From the NCBI GenBank assembly GCA_903840165.1, contig CAIMEY010000110.1, positions 1 to 64,000 on the forward strand: a DNA stretch of 64,000 bases. Reading direction: 5' to 3'. The notes below the pieces were generated by a model. The model was given only the letters and a program-made list of their open reading frames with translations. It made no database searches and had not been told where the DNA came from. Numbering within the stretch: the stretch's first letter is position 1; every line of letters starts with the position of its first letter. The DNA is from an uncultured Myxococcales bacterium. GTDB lineage: Bacteria; Myxococcota_A; UBA9042. The position numbers were made by a program, and so were the translations under genes. Positions 1-8,709 of the stretch are shown piece by piece.

Positions 1-594
1 ATTGAAAACCTCAAGCGCGGTCGCTTTGTGCGCGGCGCATCGACGATCACGCAGCAGTTGGTCAAGAACCTGTTCTTCGTCGAGCGCGAGAAGACCATCT
101 CGCGAAAGGTGCAAGAAGCTGTTATCACCTGGCAAATCGAGCGGAGTCTCAGCAAACCGCAGATGATGGAGCTCTACCTCAATATCATTGAGCTTGGGCC
201 CAAGATCTACGGTATCAAGGCCGCGGCTCAGGTCTATTTCAATCGCTCGGCCGCGGAACTGACGCTGCTTCAGGCGATTTGGCTCGGGTCGATAGTGCCC
301 AATCCCCGTGGTTTCTATCATCAATTCCGTGATGGCAAGATCAGCGACTCGTGGCGCAGCTACTTGTGCTGGATCGGCGCGACCATGCTGCAACGCGATA
401 AAATTGCAGCGGAAGAGTTTCGCCGGCTCGGTAGCTGCAGTGTTGTCTTCGGCGGCGGCCCCGATGGCTCCGAAGCTCCGCCCCCTGACATGGGCCTAGG
501 GCATGAAGGCGATCCTAGCCTGCAGCCTGGGGAAACGCCTGGCGGACGTGACGGGCGCCAAGCGCCAAGTGTTCAGGACGATGAGCAACCGTGA
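1..594 (+). CDS. mtgA: Monofunctional peptidoglycan transglycosylase (GT51), 5'-truncated
   Basis: The reading frame is open from base 1, so the gene begins outside the window and its catalytic Glu motif and N-terminal membrane anchor are missing. The visible part has the core GT51 signatures GASTITQQLVKNLF, a conserved RKVQEA segment and ELYLNIIELG followed by GIKAAAQVYF. These belong to the lysozyme-like fold that polymerises lipid II into glycan strands at the inner membrane. No transpeptidase domain follows, which favours the monofunctional MtgA type over a class A PBP. The C-terminal 60 residues are low-complexity (Gly, Pro, Asp) and run into the start of the next gene. Family assignment is firm; the symbol is by analogy. 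Confidence 0.88.
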   Translation: MENLKRGRFVRGASTITQQLVKNLFFVEREKTISRKVQEAVITWQIERSLSKPQMMELYLNIIELGPKIYGIKAAAQVYFNRSAAELTLLQAIWLGSIVPNPRGFYHQFRDGKISDSWRSYLCWIGATMLQRDKIAAEEFRRLGSCSVVFGGGPDGSEAPPPDMGLGHEGDPSLQPGETPGGRDGRQAPSVQDDEQP

Positions 595-1390
595 TGCTGT
601 GACCACCGAGTCCCCGCCGTCGCCTGGCCGCAATTGGCCGCGCTATCTATGGCAATTGACGGGATTTTGTGTGGTTTTGCTGCTGGTTGTCGGTGCCATT
701 TTGCTAGTTCTCCTACTGACGCTCGGTCGCGGTGCCCATACGGTTGCGCCACGCCTAGTGCGCCTGTGGGGGCGAACCATGCTGTGGGTTTGCGGGGTTG
801 AACTGCACATTGAAGCCCCGGCGCTGGCCGAAGTGGTGCAGAAGCGCCAACGCGTCATGACCTTCAACCATGCGTCGACAATGGATCTTTTCGTCTGCAC
901 GGCGCTCTGGCCCGATGGCTGCGTAGCTGTCGTCAAGCGCGAGATTCTCTGGGTGCCGATTATGGGGCAAGCCATTTATTTTCTTGGCTTTATTCCCATT
1001 GATCGCCGCAATCGCCAGCGTGCTACGGCGAGCCTGAGCGCCGCAGCCCAAGTCATTGCGGATAAGCACCTGACGGTCATGATCGCGCCGGAGGGAACGC
1101 GAGCTAAGTCTGCAGAACTATTGCCTTTTAAGCACGGGGCCTTTCATTTGGCGGCGCAGGCCGACGTGCCGATCGTGCCCATGTGCCTGCATGGCACCCA
1201 CGAACTGTGGCCGATGGGGCAGGCCGACTGCCACCCCGGGGTCGTGACGGTGCGCGTTCTGCCGGAATTGCCTTCTGGTCACGGGGATACGGGGCACGAG
1301 GCCATTACGCGCCGTGCCGATGCCTTGCGCGATGAGTACATGCAAACGCTAGTGCTGATGCGCCAAACCGTGCCGGTAACCAAGCGTTAG
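581..1390 (+). CDS. PlsC-like 1-acyl-glycerol-3-phosphate acyltransferase
   Basis: Likely transfers an acyl chain to lysophosphatidic acid in phospholipid synthesis at the inner membrane. A strong TM segment lies near residues 20-45. The acyltransferase blocks follow in order: NHASTMDLF (the NHx4D catalytic motif), a FIPIDRR block and APEGTR (the substrate-binding EGTR block). ATG 581 (MSNRDAV) is preferred because it overlaps the transglycosylase stop by only 14 bases; an in-frame ATG at 503 would add 26 residues and overlap it more. It probably shares transcription with the upstream murein gene. Lysophospholipid specificity cannot be told from sequence. Confidence 0.88.
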   Translation: MSNRDAVTTESPPSPGRNWPRYLWQLTGFCVVLLLVVGAILLVLLLTLGRGAHTVAPRLVRLWGRTMLWVCGVELHIEAPALAEVVQKRQRVMTFNHASTMDLFVCTALWPDGCVAVVKREILWVPIMGQAIYFLGFIPIDRRNRQRATASLSAAAQVIADKHLTVMIAPEGTRAKSAELLPFKHGAFHLAAQADVPIVPMCLHGTHELWPMGQADCHPGVVTVRVLPELPSGHGDTGHEAITRRADALRDEYMQTLVLMRQTVPVTKR

Positions 1391-1429
1391 CCGGGCAAGG
1401 GGGATTCGCTCCGGGCCCCGAAATCTGGC

Positions 1430-2437
1430 ATGGTGCGTGGAATGTCGCCCCCGATCATCGAAGATGGATTGCAGCTCGAACCGCGAAAACCCTTGCGAGT
1501 CGCGGAGATTCTGCTCCTTGCTCGACGAACCTTGGCCCCTTGGGAGGCCCTGATGCCGCAACTCCTCGAGGCCTTTGGCTGCGAGGTGCAGGCCGCCGTG
1601 CTGCTTTGCCGGTCGGCGACTCTGGAGCCAGCCCGTGCGGTGCATGAGCTGCGAAAATCGATTCGAATTCAAAGGTCTATCCTCAGGCTGCTGCGCGCCG
1701 TTCTGCCGCCGCTGACCCGCGTCAGTCTGGAGCGGACGCTGGGCGCGGTGGCGCATATCACTTCAGATCTCAGGGATATGGAAGTGCTTCCGGGCGCGTT
1801 GCGCATGCTCAAACAACTGCCGGACGCCCAGGAGCACCGACTGCGTGAACTGCTCCGGGCGGCGAGGACGCAGGCGCGGCGGGGTGAAGATCCCTTTCGT
1901 ATCAGCGGGATGGAAGCGGCTGCCGTAGCATTGGCAGAGTTGCCCACGGCGTTGGCGGCTTGTCTGCCCGAACAGGTACGTTTATCGAGTCTGTTCGAAG
2001 GCTTGCGTGAGACCGCCAAGAAGGCGCGCAAGGCTTGGCGCAAGGCGCTTCAGCATCCCGATTCAGTGCTGATTCACACGGCTCGCAAGAGGGCCAAGGA
2101 ATTGCGCTATCAATTAGAATGGTTATTGCCGCCTTCGCCGCAACCGGTTCAAGAACTGGCGGACCTCATACGCTTTATCGAAGTCCTTGGCAACATGACG
2201 GATTTGGTCGCGTTGCGCACCTGGCTCGGCCGCAATGGCAAGGCGCTCGATGGCGGGCTGCAGCGTGGCGTGAATCGTGCCGTGCGCCATAGCCTCGCGA
2301 AAAGATTCGATTCGGCCCGGCGATTGTCCAAGAAAGCGTTGGCACCAAAGCCCCGCGCGTGGGTGGCCATGGTCAAGGCGCAGCGGTCCAGTGCGGCGCA
2401 AGCGTGGTTAATCCAGGCACCTTTTGCCCATCCATAG
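1430..2437 (+). CDS. CHAD domain protein
   Basis: A 335-residue, all-helical, Arg/Lys/His-rich protein. VHELRKSIRIQRSILRLLR near residue 72 and HTARKRAKELRYQLEWL near residue 217 are the two conserved basic helices of CHAD (conserved histidine alpha-helical) domains, which are known to bind polyphosphate. No CYTH domain is attached. An alternative ATG lies four codons downstream at 1442. The 3' end overlaps the convergent phosphodiesterase-like gene by 65 bases. A Ppx/GppA-type phosphatase sits 34 kb away in the same window, but there is no operonic link. The role in polyphosphate handling is inferred from the family. Confidence 0.85.
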   Translation: MVRGMSPPIIEDGLQLEPRKPLRVAEILLLARRTLAPWEALMPQLLEAFGCEVQAAVLLCRSATLEPARAVHELRKSIRIQRSILRLLRAVLPPLTRVSLERTLGAVAHITSDLRDMEVLPGALRMLKQLPDAQEHRLRELLRAARTQARRGEDPFRISGMEAAAVALAELPTALAACLPEQVRLSSLFEGLRETAKKARKAWRKALQHPDSVLIHTARKRAKELRYQLEWLLPPSPQPVQELADLIRFIEVLGNMTDLVALRTWLGRNGKALDGGLQRGVNRAVRHSLAKRFDSARRLSKKALAPKPRAWVAMVKAQRSSAAQAWLIQAPFAHP

Positions 2438-3725
2438 CGGCGTAGGGCACTCCGAACCAAGCCATCAACGTCGGTGCCACATCCTGCATGCGCATCAGCG
2501 TAAGTGCGCCGCCGGACGTAACGGCTTGATTGGTCACAAAAATACCTTGTAATTGCGGAGAGCTTGGTAGCTGCCCATGCATGCCATGGATCGTCGGTTT
2601 GCCGGGCTGCCCGGGCACATGGGCCGTCGACCACAGGACTTCTGGGCGGGCCAGCGCCACGAGGTCGGGCGCTTGATCGTGCTCCTTGGGTGAGGGCAGG
2701 CCCAGCGCGACAAGTTGGTCGGGGCCCAGGACTTTGTCGAGCTTTGGGTGCTTGGACAGGGAGTGGCGGAGGACAGCGACGATTTCATCGTGTAATTCGG
2801 GCTTTGTGACGTACATATACAAGCAGTGGCCGTTGCTGACCACCTGGACCGCCTTGGTCCAAGCCGCCGGTAACTGTGCGTCCATCAGGAGTTGATGGGC
2901 AGAATAAGCCTCTGTTACTTCAAGGAAACCGTGGTCCGAGACCACCACCAACCTGAGGCCCTTGCGCAGGCCGTGCGCCTCGTACACCTGCAGCACCTCG
3001 CCCAAGTAGCGATCGATGAGTTGCAGGGCCCACATCGCCTCGGCCGAATCGGGCCCAAAGCGATGCGACCAGGTGTCCAGGGCCACCCAATGCAGCGCCA
3101 GAAATTCGGGCTGATGCGTTTGCACCAAATAGACGGCTGCATCGCGGCTGAAGGTATCGAGAAGAAAGGCCTCTTCACCGCCATGGCTGCCCAAATGGTC
3201 GACGGGCAGGCCCGCCATGGCCAAATCCGAAAGAAGTCCCGGGGACGCAGCATTCTCAAACGCTTTTTGGCCATACACTTCGGGCAGAGCCCAGTCAATC
3301 GGCGCGCCCGCTGTGTTCGGCCACAGTACGGCGGCAACGTGCAACTGTGCTTGGCGCAAGGCCTGCCAAATCGTTGGCCCGGCGGGGGGAGGTCCCTGCC
3401 ACGCCTCGACGACCTTGTGCGCCGCGCGAGACCATAGGTGATTGCCGAGGACGCCGTGGTGCAGGGGCAGGCTTCCGGTGACCAGCGTGGCGTGGGCCGG
3501 CCAGGTCATGGTTGGGAACACGCTTTGCAGCGGAACCGCTGTACCACCGATAGTTAACTTATTGAGATTAGGTGTTAATCCGCGGTGCTGCTGCCAGCGG
3601 GTCCAACCCAGGCCATCGATGCTGACCAGGAGCAAGCGGGGCGCTATGGGCGGCGTTCCGGGTGTACTAGCAAGAGCTAATACTGGGACAAAACAAAGGA
3701 AAACGGCGAACGCGCGACCAAGCAT
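2373..3725 (-). CDS. Secreted alkaline phosphatase-superfamily protein (type I phosphodiesterase/nucleotide pyrophosphatase)
   Basis: A 450-residue protein with an N-terminal signal peptide (MLGRAFAVFLCFVPVLALAS). VSIDGLGW supplies the first metal-binding Asp, FPTMTWPAHATLVTG carries the nucleophilic Thr of the phosphodiesterase/nucleotide pyrophosphatase family, and VVSDHGF supplies late metal ligands. It probably hydrolyses phosphodiester or pyrophosphate bonds in the periplasm; the substrate is unknown. Its last 65 bases overlap the convergent CHAD gene and no terminator-like stem is visible there. It is divergent from the LTA-synthase-like gene, with 120 bases between. Confidence 0.88.
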   Translation of the reverse strand: MLGRAFAVFLCFVPVLALASTPGTPPIAPRLLLVSIDGLGWTRWQQHRGLTPNLNKLTIGGTAVPLQSVFPTMTWPAHATLVTGSLPLHHGVLGNHLWSRAAHKVVEAWQGPPPAGPTIWQALRQAQLHVAAVLWPNTAGAPIDWALPEVYGQKAFENAASPGLLSDLAMAGLPVDHLGSHGGEEAFLLDTFSRDAAVYLVQTHQPEFLALHWVALDTWSHRFGPDSAEAMWALQLIDRYLGEVLQVYEAHGLRKGLRLVVVSDHGFLEVTEAYSAHQLLMDAQLPAAWTKAVQVVSNGHCLYMYVTKPELHDEIVAVLRHSLSKHPKLDKVLGPDQLVALGLPSPKEHDQAPDLVALARPEVLWSTAHVPGQPGKPTIHGMHGQLPSSPQLQGIFVTNQAVTSGGALTLMRMQDVAPTLMAWFGVPYAAMDGQKVPGLTTLAPHWTAAP

Positions 3726-3845
3726 GGACCGATGATGCCAGAATCGCCGTCGACCCGCGAGTGCGGTCCAGACATTGCCCCGCCCTTGTCACGGCTGGCT
3801 TTGCGTGTCACCCTGCAACTCCGCTACAACTAGCGCCTTTATTGC

Positions 3846-6005
3846 ATGGAAGCGCCCGCCCAACGTTCTGACCAGGCCCCCGCCCTCAACCCTCGGGTGC
3901 CACTCAGCCCGTGGCAGCGGGGTGGCGTGGTTGTGCTTGATTGGCTTGTCTTTTCAGTCATTTATCGATTGGTACTACAGAGTCTAGCAGCCCGATGGCT
4001 GCAGGCCGACGGTAGTTTGTCACCGTACAAGGCCGCCTTTGGCATCGCCTGGCCATGCGCTTACGGCGACGTGCCGGTCGCGATCGCGCTGGGCCTCGCT
4101 GCGAGCCTGGTGGCGGGCCTGACGGCCAAGGAGGGCTGGCGCGGCGTCGCGGGACGGATTGGACAATGGATATTGGGCGGACTCCTGTTTGCCCTGGCGC
4201 TGCTCGGCTTGACGCACATGCGGGTATCCTTGGCCTTGCACACAGGTCTGTCCTGGGAGATTGCGCGAGAAACGCTTCATAGTGGCGAGGTTAGCTCCTT
4301 GCTATACAACGCCAGGCCCCTCGATCTTGGCGTCCTGGCCACCCTGGCGTGCGTCCTGCTCATGGGGGCGCGGCTTCCGTGGCAGCGGAGCCGTTGGAGC
4401 CTCGTGGCCTTGATGCTGGCGTTCTGTGCGACGCGCGCCCTGCCGGCTGCAACTTCGACAGAACTGCCTGTAGAGATGGGATATACGCCGATCACGTACC
4501 TCCTCAGCACGGCCATGGCGGAAGCGGGCGAAGGGGAGGATAGCGGAGTCAAGGTAGAAGCCAAGGGTGATTCGAGTGGACGAGAAAATGTAGAAGAATC
4601 AGGAAATAAGCCATCGGTACTACAGAGAGCTCGGCCCCTTCAACCGCCAGCCGCCCTGACCGCGACCGACGACCAAGCGGGCGGCCTCTTTCTCACCGAC
4701 CCCGATTTCAGCGGCCCTCAATCACCGGAGACGAGGCCGCCGGATTTGACCCATGACCGGTGGCCAAAGCAGGCGTGGAATGTCGTGTGGGTGGTCATGG
4801 AATCGACGGGACGGCGCTACTTCGAGGGGGAGACCCACCCGACTCAACCGCCGATGCCCTTTCTCCGCGAACTGGCCGCCAAGGGCTGGTACCTCGCCGG
4901 TCACCGGTCGCCGTCGAACTCCAGCGCGACCAGTATTTTCGCGCAGTTTAGCGGCATCTATCCTGTGCCGGCGGCGCAAATGTTCTCGGTGGCCAAGGAC
5001 AACCATGTTCCGGGTCTGTTCAGCCTGCTGCCGGCGCAGTACGAGAAGTTCCTCTATACGCCAGGTAAGCTCACGTATTTCTTCCCGAAAGCGTTCCTGC
5101 AGCACCAGGGTTTGAACGAAATGGTTGGGTTTGATGAGACGGACGTCACCCGCAATCCAGGCGGTGAGGGCCTTTCCAAGGATGAACCTGAGGTAGTTAC
5201 ACGGTTTTTGCAGCGCCTCCACCGCGCACGTGAGCCCTTTGTGGGAGTGTACTACAGCTACGTAGCCCATTGGGAATACACGGATTATGGCACCGCTTGG
5301 CAGAGGTATGGCGGTGGACGGCTGATCGACCACTACCACAACAACTTGTGGCTGCTGGATCGACAAATCAAGCGAATTTACGAGCAACTAGAGGCGGATG
5401 GCCGGCTGGACCGAACGATCCTCGTGTTTGTCGGCGACCACGGTGAAGCCTTCGGCCAGCACGAACGCAATTGGGCCCACGCGCGCGGCAGCTATGAGGA
5501 GAACTTCCAAACGCCGGCAGTCCTGTGGCAACCCCGCATTTTTGCGCCTAAAGTTGACAAACGCGACTCGCTGCACATCGACCTGCTGCCGTCGGTGCTG
5601 GACGCCCTGGGTGTGCCCTTTGACCGCGCGATGGTTCAGGGCGAATCGCTCTGGCAGGCGCAATTGCGGCGCAATGTCGCGCTGTTTTGGGGCAATGAGG
5701 GCACGGTCAGTGGCATCTGGCGCGATCAGCACAAGCTGCGGTGGTTGACGGCCGAGCGGCGCTGTGAACAGTTTGATCTGCAAAAGGATCCGACTGAGCG
5801 ACACCCTCTACCCTGTGGTTCCGCGGCCGAGCGTTTGGCGTTGATCAAGCGATACCAAGGGCAGCAGCGGGGCGTGGTGCCTGCGTACAGTCAGGCCGTC
5901 GAGCGGCACGAGCGATTCCAGGGACGCCAACTAGCTCAAACGCCAGCCGTTCTTCCGGTCGCAAGTACCGCAAGTCAGGCCACGGCGGGGCCGATGCAGC
6001 CCTAA
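3846..6005 (+). CDS. LTA synthase-like membrane sulfatase-fold protein
   Basis: A 719-residue protein. The first 200 residues contain about five hydrophobic membrane segments, followed by a charged low-complexity linker (about 225-290) and a large extracytoplasmic alkaline-phosphatase-type domain. VVMESTGRRY carries the first metal-binding acidic residue, SPSNSSATSIF is the region of the catalytic Ser/Thr, and FVGDHGEAFGQHERNW is the C-terminal DH metal site typical of LtaS/sulfatase/EptA-type enzymes. In Gram-negative hosts such proteins usually transfer phosphoglycerol or phosphoethanolamine to glycans or lipid A. The substrate is not predictable. No clear ribosome-binding site precedes ATG 3846. 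A separate gene follows 61 bases downstream. Confidence 0.85.
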   Translation: MEAPAQRSDQAPALNPRVPLSPWQRGGVVVLDWLVFSVIYRLVLQSLAARWLQADGSLSPYKAAFGIAWPCAYGDVPVAIALGLAASLVAGLTAKEGWRGVAGRIGQWILGGLLFALALLGLTHMRVSLALHTGLSWEIARETLHSGEVSSLLYNARPLDLGVLATLACVLLMGARLPWQRSRWSLVALMLAFCATRALPAATSTELPVEMGYTPITYLLSTAMAEAGEGEDSGVKVEAKGDSSGRENVEESGNKPSVLQRARPLQPPAALTATDDQAGGLFLTDPDFSGPQSPETRPPDLTHDRWPKQAWNVVWVVMESTGRRYFEGETHPTQPPMPFLRELAAKGWYLAGHRSPSNSSATSIFAQFSGIYPVPAAQMFSVAKDNHVPGLFSLLPAQYEKFLYTPGKLTYFFPKAFLQHQGLNEMVGFDETDVTRNPGGEGLSKDEPEVVTRFLQRLHRAREPFVGVYYSYVAHWEYTDYGTAWQRYGGGRLIDHYHNNLWLLDRQIKRIYEQLEADGRLDRTILVFVGDHGEAFGQHERNWAHARGSYEENFQTPAVLWQPRIFAPKVDKRDSLHIDLLPSVLDALGVPFDRAMVQGESLWQAQLRRNVALFWGNEGTVSGIWRDQHKLRWLTAERRCEQFDLQKDPTERHPLPCGSAAERLALIKRYQGQQRGVVPAYSQAVERHERFQGRQLAQTPAVLPVASTASQATAGPMQP

Positions 6006-6066
6006 CCCTTGCCGTCGTCGCAGGCTCGGGCGACACTGCGCACAGGCTCGAATTCCAAGGATTGCC

Positions 6067-7308
6067 ATGACCGCGCGAACTGCCCAGAATCCGCCAGAAT
6101 TGGCATCGGCGAACCCGAGTTACAACGATTTTGAACAGAACACGACTTCGCCGTTTCCTACCTTGACCGTTGGCGCCACGGCGGACCAACTGGGGCTGTT
6201 CCGGGTGCTGAGCCCGGACGGGAAAATCATCCAGCCTGACAGTGACTTAGAGAACGGGACGGGCGTCAGTGATGCGGACGCCTTGGCCATGCTGCGCTCG
6301 ATGGTGCGGCAGCGTGTGCTCGACGACCGCATGTTGGCCCTGCAACGCCAAGGGCGCATTGGCTTTTATGGTGCTGCCACCGGCCAAGAGGCGGGGACCA
6401 TTGCAGCGGGCCACGCGCTGGAACTGCGCGATTGGATTCATCCCGCTCTGCGCGAGGGGGGCATGCTGCTGCACCGAGGCTGGCCGCTGTGGCAGTATCT
6501 TGCGCAGATCTTTGGCAATCAGGATGACACGTCGACCAAGGGCCGTCAGATGCCATGTCATTACGGCTCTCGGGAATTCGGTTACGTTACGCTGAGTTCA
6601 GTCATGGCTACACAGATGCCCCAGGCTGTCGGTACTGCGTATGCCATGGCCATGCAGCATGCCGCGCCGGACCGTCCCATCTGCCTGGGTGCGATCGGCG
6701 ATGGCGCGACCAGTGAAGGCGATTTCCATGTGGCGATGACCTTTGCCGGCGTCATGCGGCCCCGCGGCTTGGGCTTGCCCTTGCTTTTGTACGTGCAGAA
6801 CAACCAATGGGCGATCTCGACACCCGTAGCCAAGCAGACTGCCGCGCCGACCCTTGCCAGTAAAGCGCTAGGATATGGCTTGGTTGGCGCGCGGGTGGAC
6901 GGCAACGATGCGCTGGCGGTGCTCCGTGTCATGCGCGCCGCCGCCGATCATGTGCGCCGCGGAGGCGTGCCCGTTTTTGTGGAGGCCGTGACCTATCGCG
7001 TCGGGGCCCACACGACCTCGGATGACCCAAGCCGCTACCGCGACGAGCGCGTGACCCAGCAATGGGCGGCCTTGGACCCCATCGAACGTCTGCACAACTA
7101 CCTAAAAATTCGCGGTATTTGGCAGGACGCTGACCTTCAGGCCTTGCGCGAGCACAGCGATGAGGAAGTGCGCAGCACCCTAGCCAAGGTTGAGCAAGTG
7201 CCGCCCGTTGCCCTGGAAACGCTGTTTGAAGACGTCTATGCCAAGGTGCCGCCGCATCTGCAGGCGCAGTTGGCGGAAGCCCGGCGGTACCATGCAAAGG
7301 CGCAGTGA
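6067..7308 (+). CDS. Thiamine-diphosphate-dependent 2-oxoacid dehydrogenase E1 alpha subunit
   Basis: A 413-residue protein of the branched-chain 2-oxoacid/pyruvate dehydrogenase E1 alpha family. GFYGAATGQEA, HYGSREFGYVTLSS and IGDGATSEGDFH...NNQWA (the GDG-x(n)-NN thiamine-diphosphate motif) are all present, with the phosphorylation-loop-like YRVGAHTTSDDPSRYRDE near residue 310. Length and motif spacing fit the BCKDH type best. AAGGA precedes ATG 6067 by six bases. No E1 beta, E2 or E3 gene is adjacent, so the partners must be elsewhere. Substrate (branched-chain versus pyruvate) remains open. Confidence 0.92.
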   Translation: MTARTAQNPPELASANPSYNDFEQNTTSPFPTLTVGATADQLGLFRVLSPDGKIIQPDSDLENGTGVSDADALAMLRSMVRQRVLDDRMLALQRQGRIGFYGAATGQEAGTIAAGHALELRDWIHPALREGGMLLHRGWPLWQYLAQIFGNQDDTSTKGRQMPCHYGSREFGYVTLSSVMATQMPQAVGTAYAMAMQHAAPDRPICLGAIGDGATSEGDFHVAMTFAGVMRPRGLGLPLLLYVQNNQWAISTPVAKQTAAPTLASKALGYGLVGARVDGNDALAVLRVMRAAADHVRRGGVPVFVEAVTYRVGAHTTSDDPSRYRDERVTQQWAALDPIERLHNYLKIRGIWQDADLQALREHSDEEVRSTLAKVEQVPPVALETLFEDVYAKVPPHLQAQLAEARRYHAKAQ

Positions 7309-7457
7309 CGGCTTGCAGATTTCGGTAGTACCAAGGACTAACACCCTCATCTAAAACTGTTTTTCGCCTAACCCTCGCCTCTCCAACGGCGGAGCGCTCC
7401 GCGGCCAAGGCGACAACTGCCACGGCTGGCGGTGCCGGGGTCGGCACAAGGGCAACG

Positions 7458-7991
7458 ATGGAACAACCTATTCGCATCGGGATCGTCACCGTCTCCGACC
7501 GGGCCAGCCAGGGCATCTACGAAGACCGCGGTGGACCGGCAATCCTAACGTATTTTCAAGAGGTTCTCAGTTGCTCGTGGCAACCCGTCGCTTGCCTGAT
7601 CGCCGACGAACAGCCACTCATCGAAGCTACTCTGCGCCAACTCTGTGATGATCAAGGCTGTTGCCTGGTCGTGACAACGGGCGGCACCGGGCCATCGCCG
7701 CGCGACGTAACGCCCGAAGCGACCTTGGCCGTCGTCGACAAAGAGATGCCGGGATTTGGTGAGCAAATGCGCGCTGTTTCGCTCAAGAGCGTGGCGACGG
7801 CCATTCTGAGTCGGCAAACCGCCGGCGTTCGCGGTGGCAGTCTGATCGTCAACCTACCAGGTAAACCTAAGGCAATTGCTGAATGTTTGGACGCCGTGAT
7901 GCCTGCGATTCCCTACTGCATCGACCTGATTGGCGGTCCCTTTGTGACCTGTGACCCGCAGCGCGTTGCCGTATTTCGACCGAAACCGTAG
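7458..7991 (+). CDS. mog: Molybdenum cofactor biosynthesis protein, MoaB/Mog family
   Basis: A 177-residue molybdopterin-binding-fold protein. IGIVTVSDRAS starts the first strand, TTGGTGPSPRDVTPEAT is the diagnostic substrate-binding loop, and LIVNLPGKPKAIAECL closes the fold. The family adenylylates molybdopterin before metal insertion (Mog), or is the paralogous MoaB. Length and the GGTGPSPRDVTPEA loop favour Mog. AAGGG precedes the start. No other Mo-cofactor gene is in the window, and 149 bases separate it from the E1 alpha gene. Confidence 0.9.
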   Translation: MEQPIRIGIVTVSDRASQGIYEDRGGPAILTYFQEVLSCSWQPVACLIADEQPLIEATLRQLCDDQGCCLVVTTGGTGPSPRDVTPEATLAVVDKEMPGFGEQMRAVSLKSVATAILSRQTAGVRGGSLIVNLPGKPKAIAECLDAVMPAIPYCIDLIGGPFVTCDPQRVAVFRPKP

Positions 7992-8034
7992 CTAAATGAA
8001 CGGGTTGAGCGCGTTGCGTTGGGCAGGCAAACGC

Positions 8035-8583
8035 CTAGCTCTGCACACCATGGTCGCGCAGCCAAGGGATCAACTGCCGCGCGGAAGTCCCGACACCTTC
8101 AAAGGAATACGGGCCGGCAGGCGTATCGATCGTCGCCCTTGAACCGTCAATCTGCACCGACAGGATATCCCCGCGATTGAGCTCAAAGTGGAACTGACCT
8201 ATCTCGAAGGATCCCACCGATTGCATCGTCGACGCCGTTTCACTGGAGTCAATGCCGCTTGAACTCGCTGAAGTGACGCGAGAAGTCGACGTGAATACCA
8301 GTCTGGAACCCTCCGCATGAATCTGGCCAAAGGGCGGCATCATGCCGTAGATGCAGTTGCCGTATGTGCATGTGATATTGGACAATTCAGCGGCTGGAGC
8401 TGTGCGTCCGTCGATATCGCCAAAGGCCGGGGCAGGTGAACTAGGTGGCGAACTGGGCTCGGCTGCCGAAGAAGACGTTGCTGCATCGCTAGTTGGCTGT
8501 TCGGCCGCTTTGCCATTACGCTTGGCAAGCAGCAGGGCTCCGACAACCACGGCCGCCGCAAGTGCTAGAATCACATACAACAT
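8035..8583 (-). CDS. Membrane-anchored protein of unknown function
   Basis: I do not recognise this 182-residue protein. Residues 2-20 (LYVILALAAAVVVGALLLA) form one TM anchor. Residues 25-55 are a Ser/Pro/Ala-rich linker. The rest is a small, probably beta-rich domain with one close Cys pair (TCTYGNC) that could form a disulphide if exported. GAGGT lies six bases before the ATG. It stands alone between mog (convergent) and the EamA transporter (same strand, 126 bases upstream). Confidence 0.7.
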   Translation of the reverse strand: MLYVILALAAAVVVGALLLAKRNGKAAEQPTSDAATSSSAAEPSSPPSSPAPAFGDIDGRTAPAAELSNITCTYGNCIYGMMPPFGQIHAEGSRLVFTSTSRVTSASSSGIDSSETASTMQSVGSFEIGQFHFELNRGDILSVQIDGSRATIDTPAGPYSFEGVGTSARQLIPWLRDHGVQS

Positions 8584-8709
8584 CGTCTACCTCGGCACCG
8601 TCGGACCGCTGCGGCCTCAGGCAGGACGGTTGTCGCACATGGCCCTCAAAACGGCAATGGTAAGCCGGTACGGGCTGAATTGGACGGTCCAAGCCCTTAG
8701 AATCAGGGC

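Noticed and set aside
4722..5387. 221-aa minus-strand open frame
   Set aside because: Lies within the LTA-synthase-like gene, whose catalytic motifs are on the other strand; no protein-like features.
6067..7991. 2-oxoacid dehydrogenase operon
   Set aside because: Only E1 alpha is present; the next gene is a Mo-cofactor gene after 149 bases, with no E1 beta, E2 or E3.
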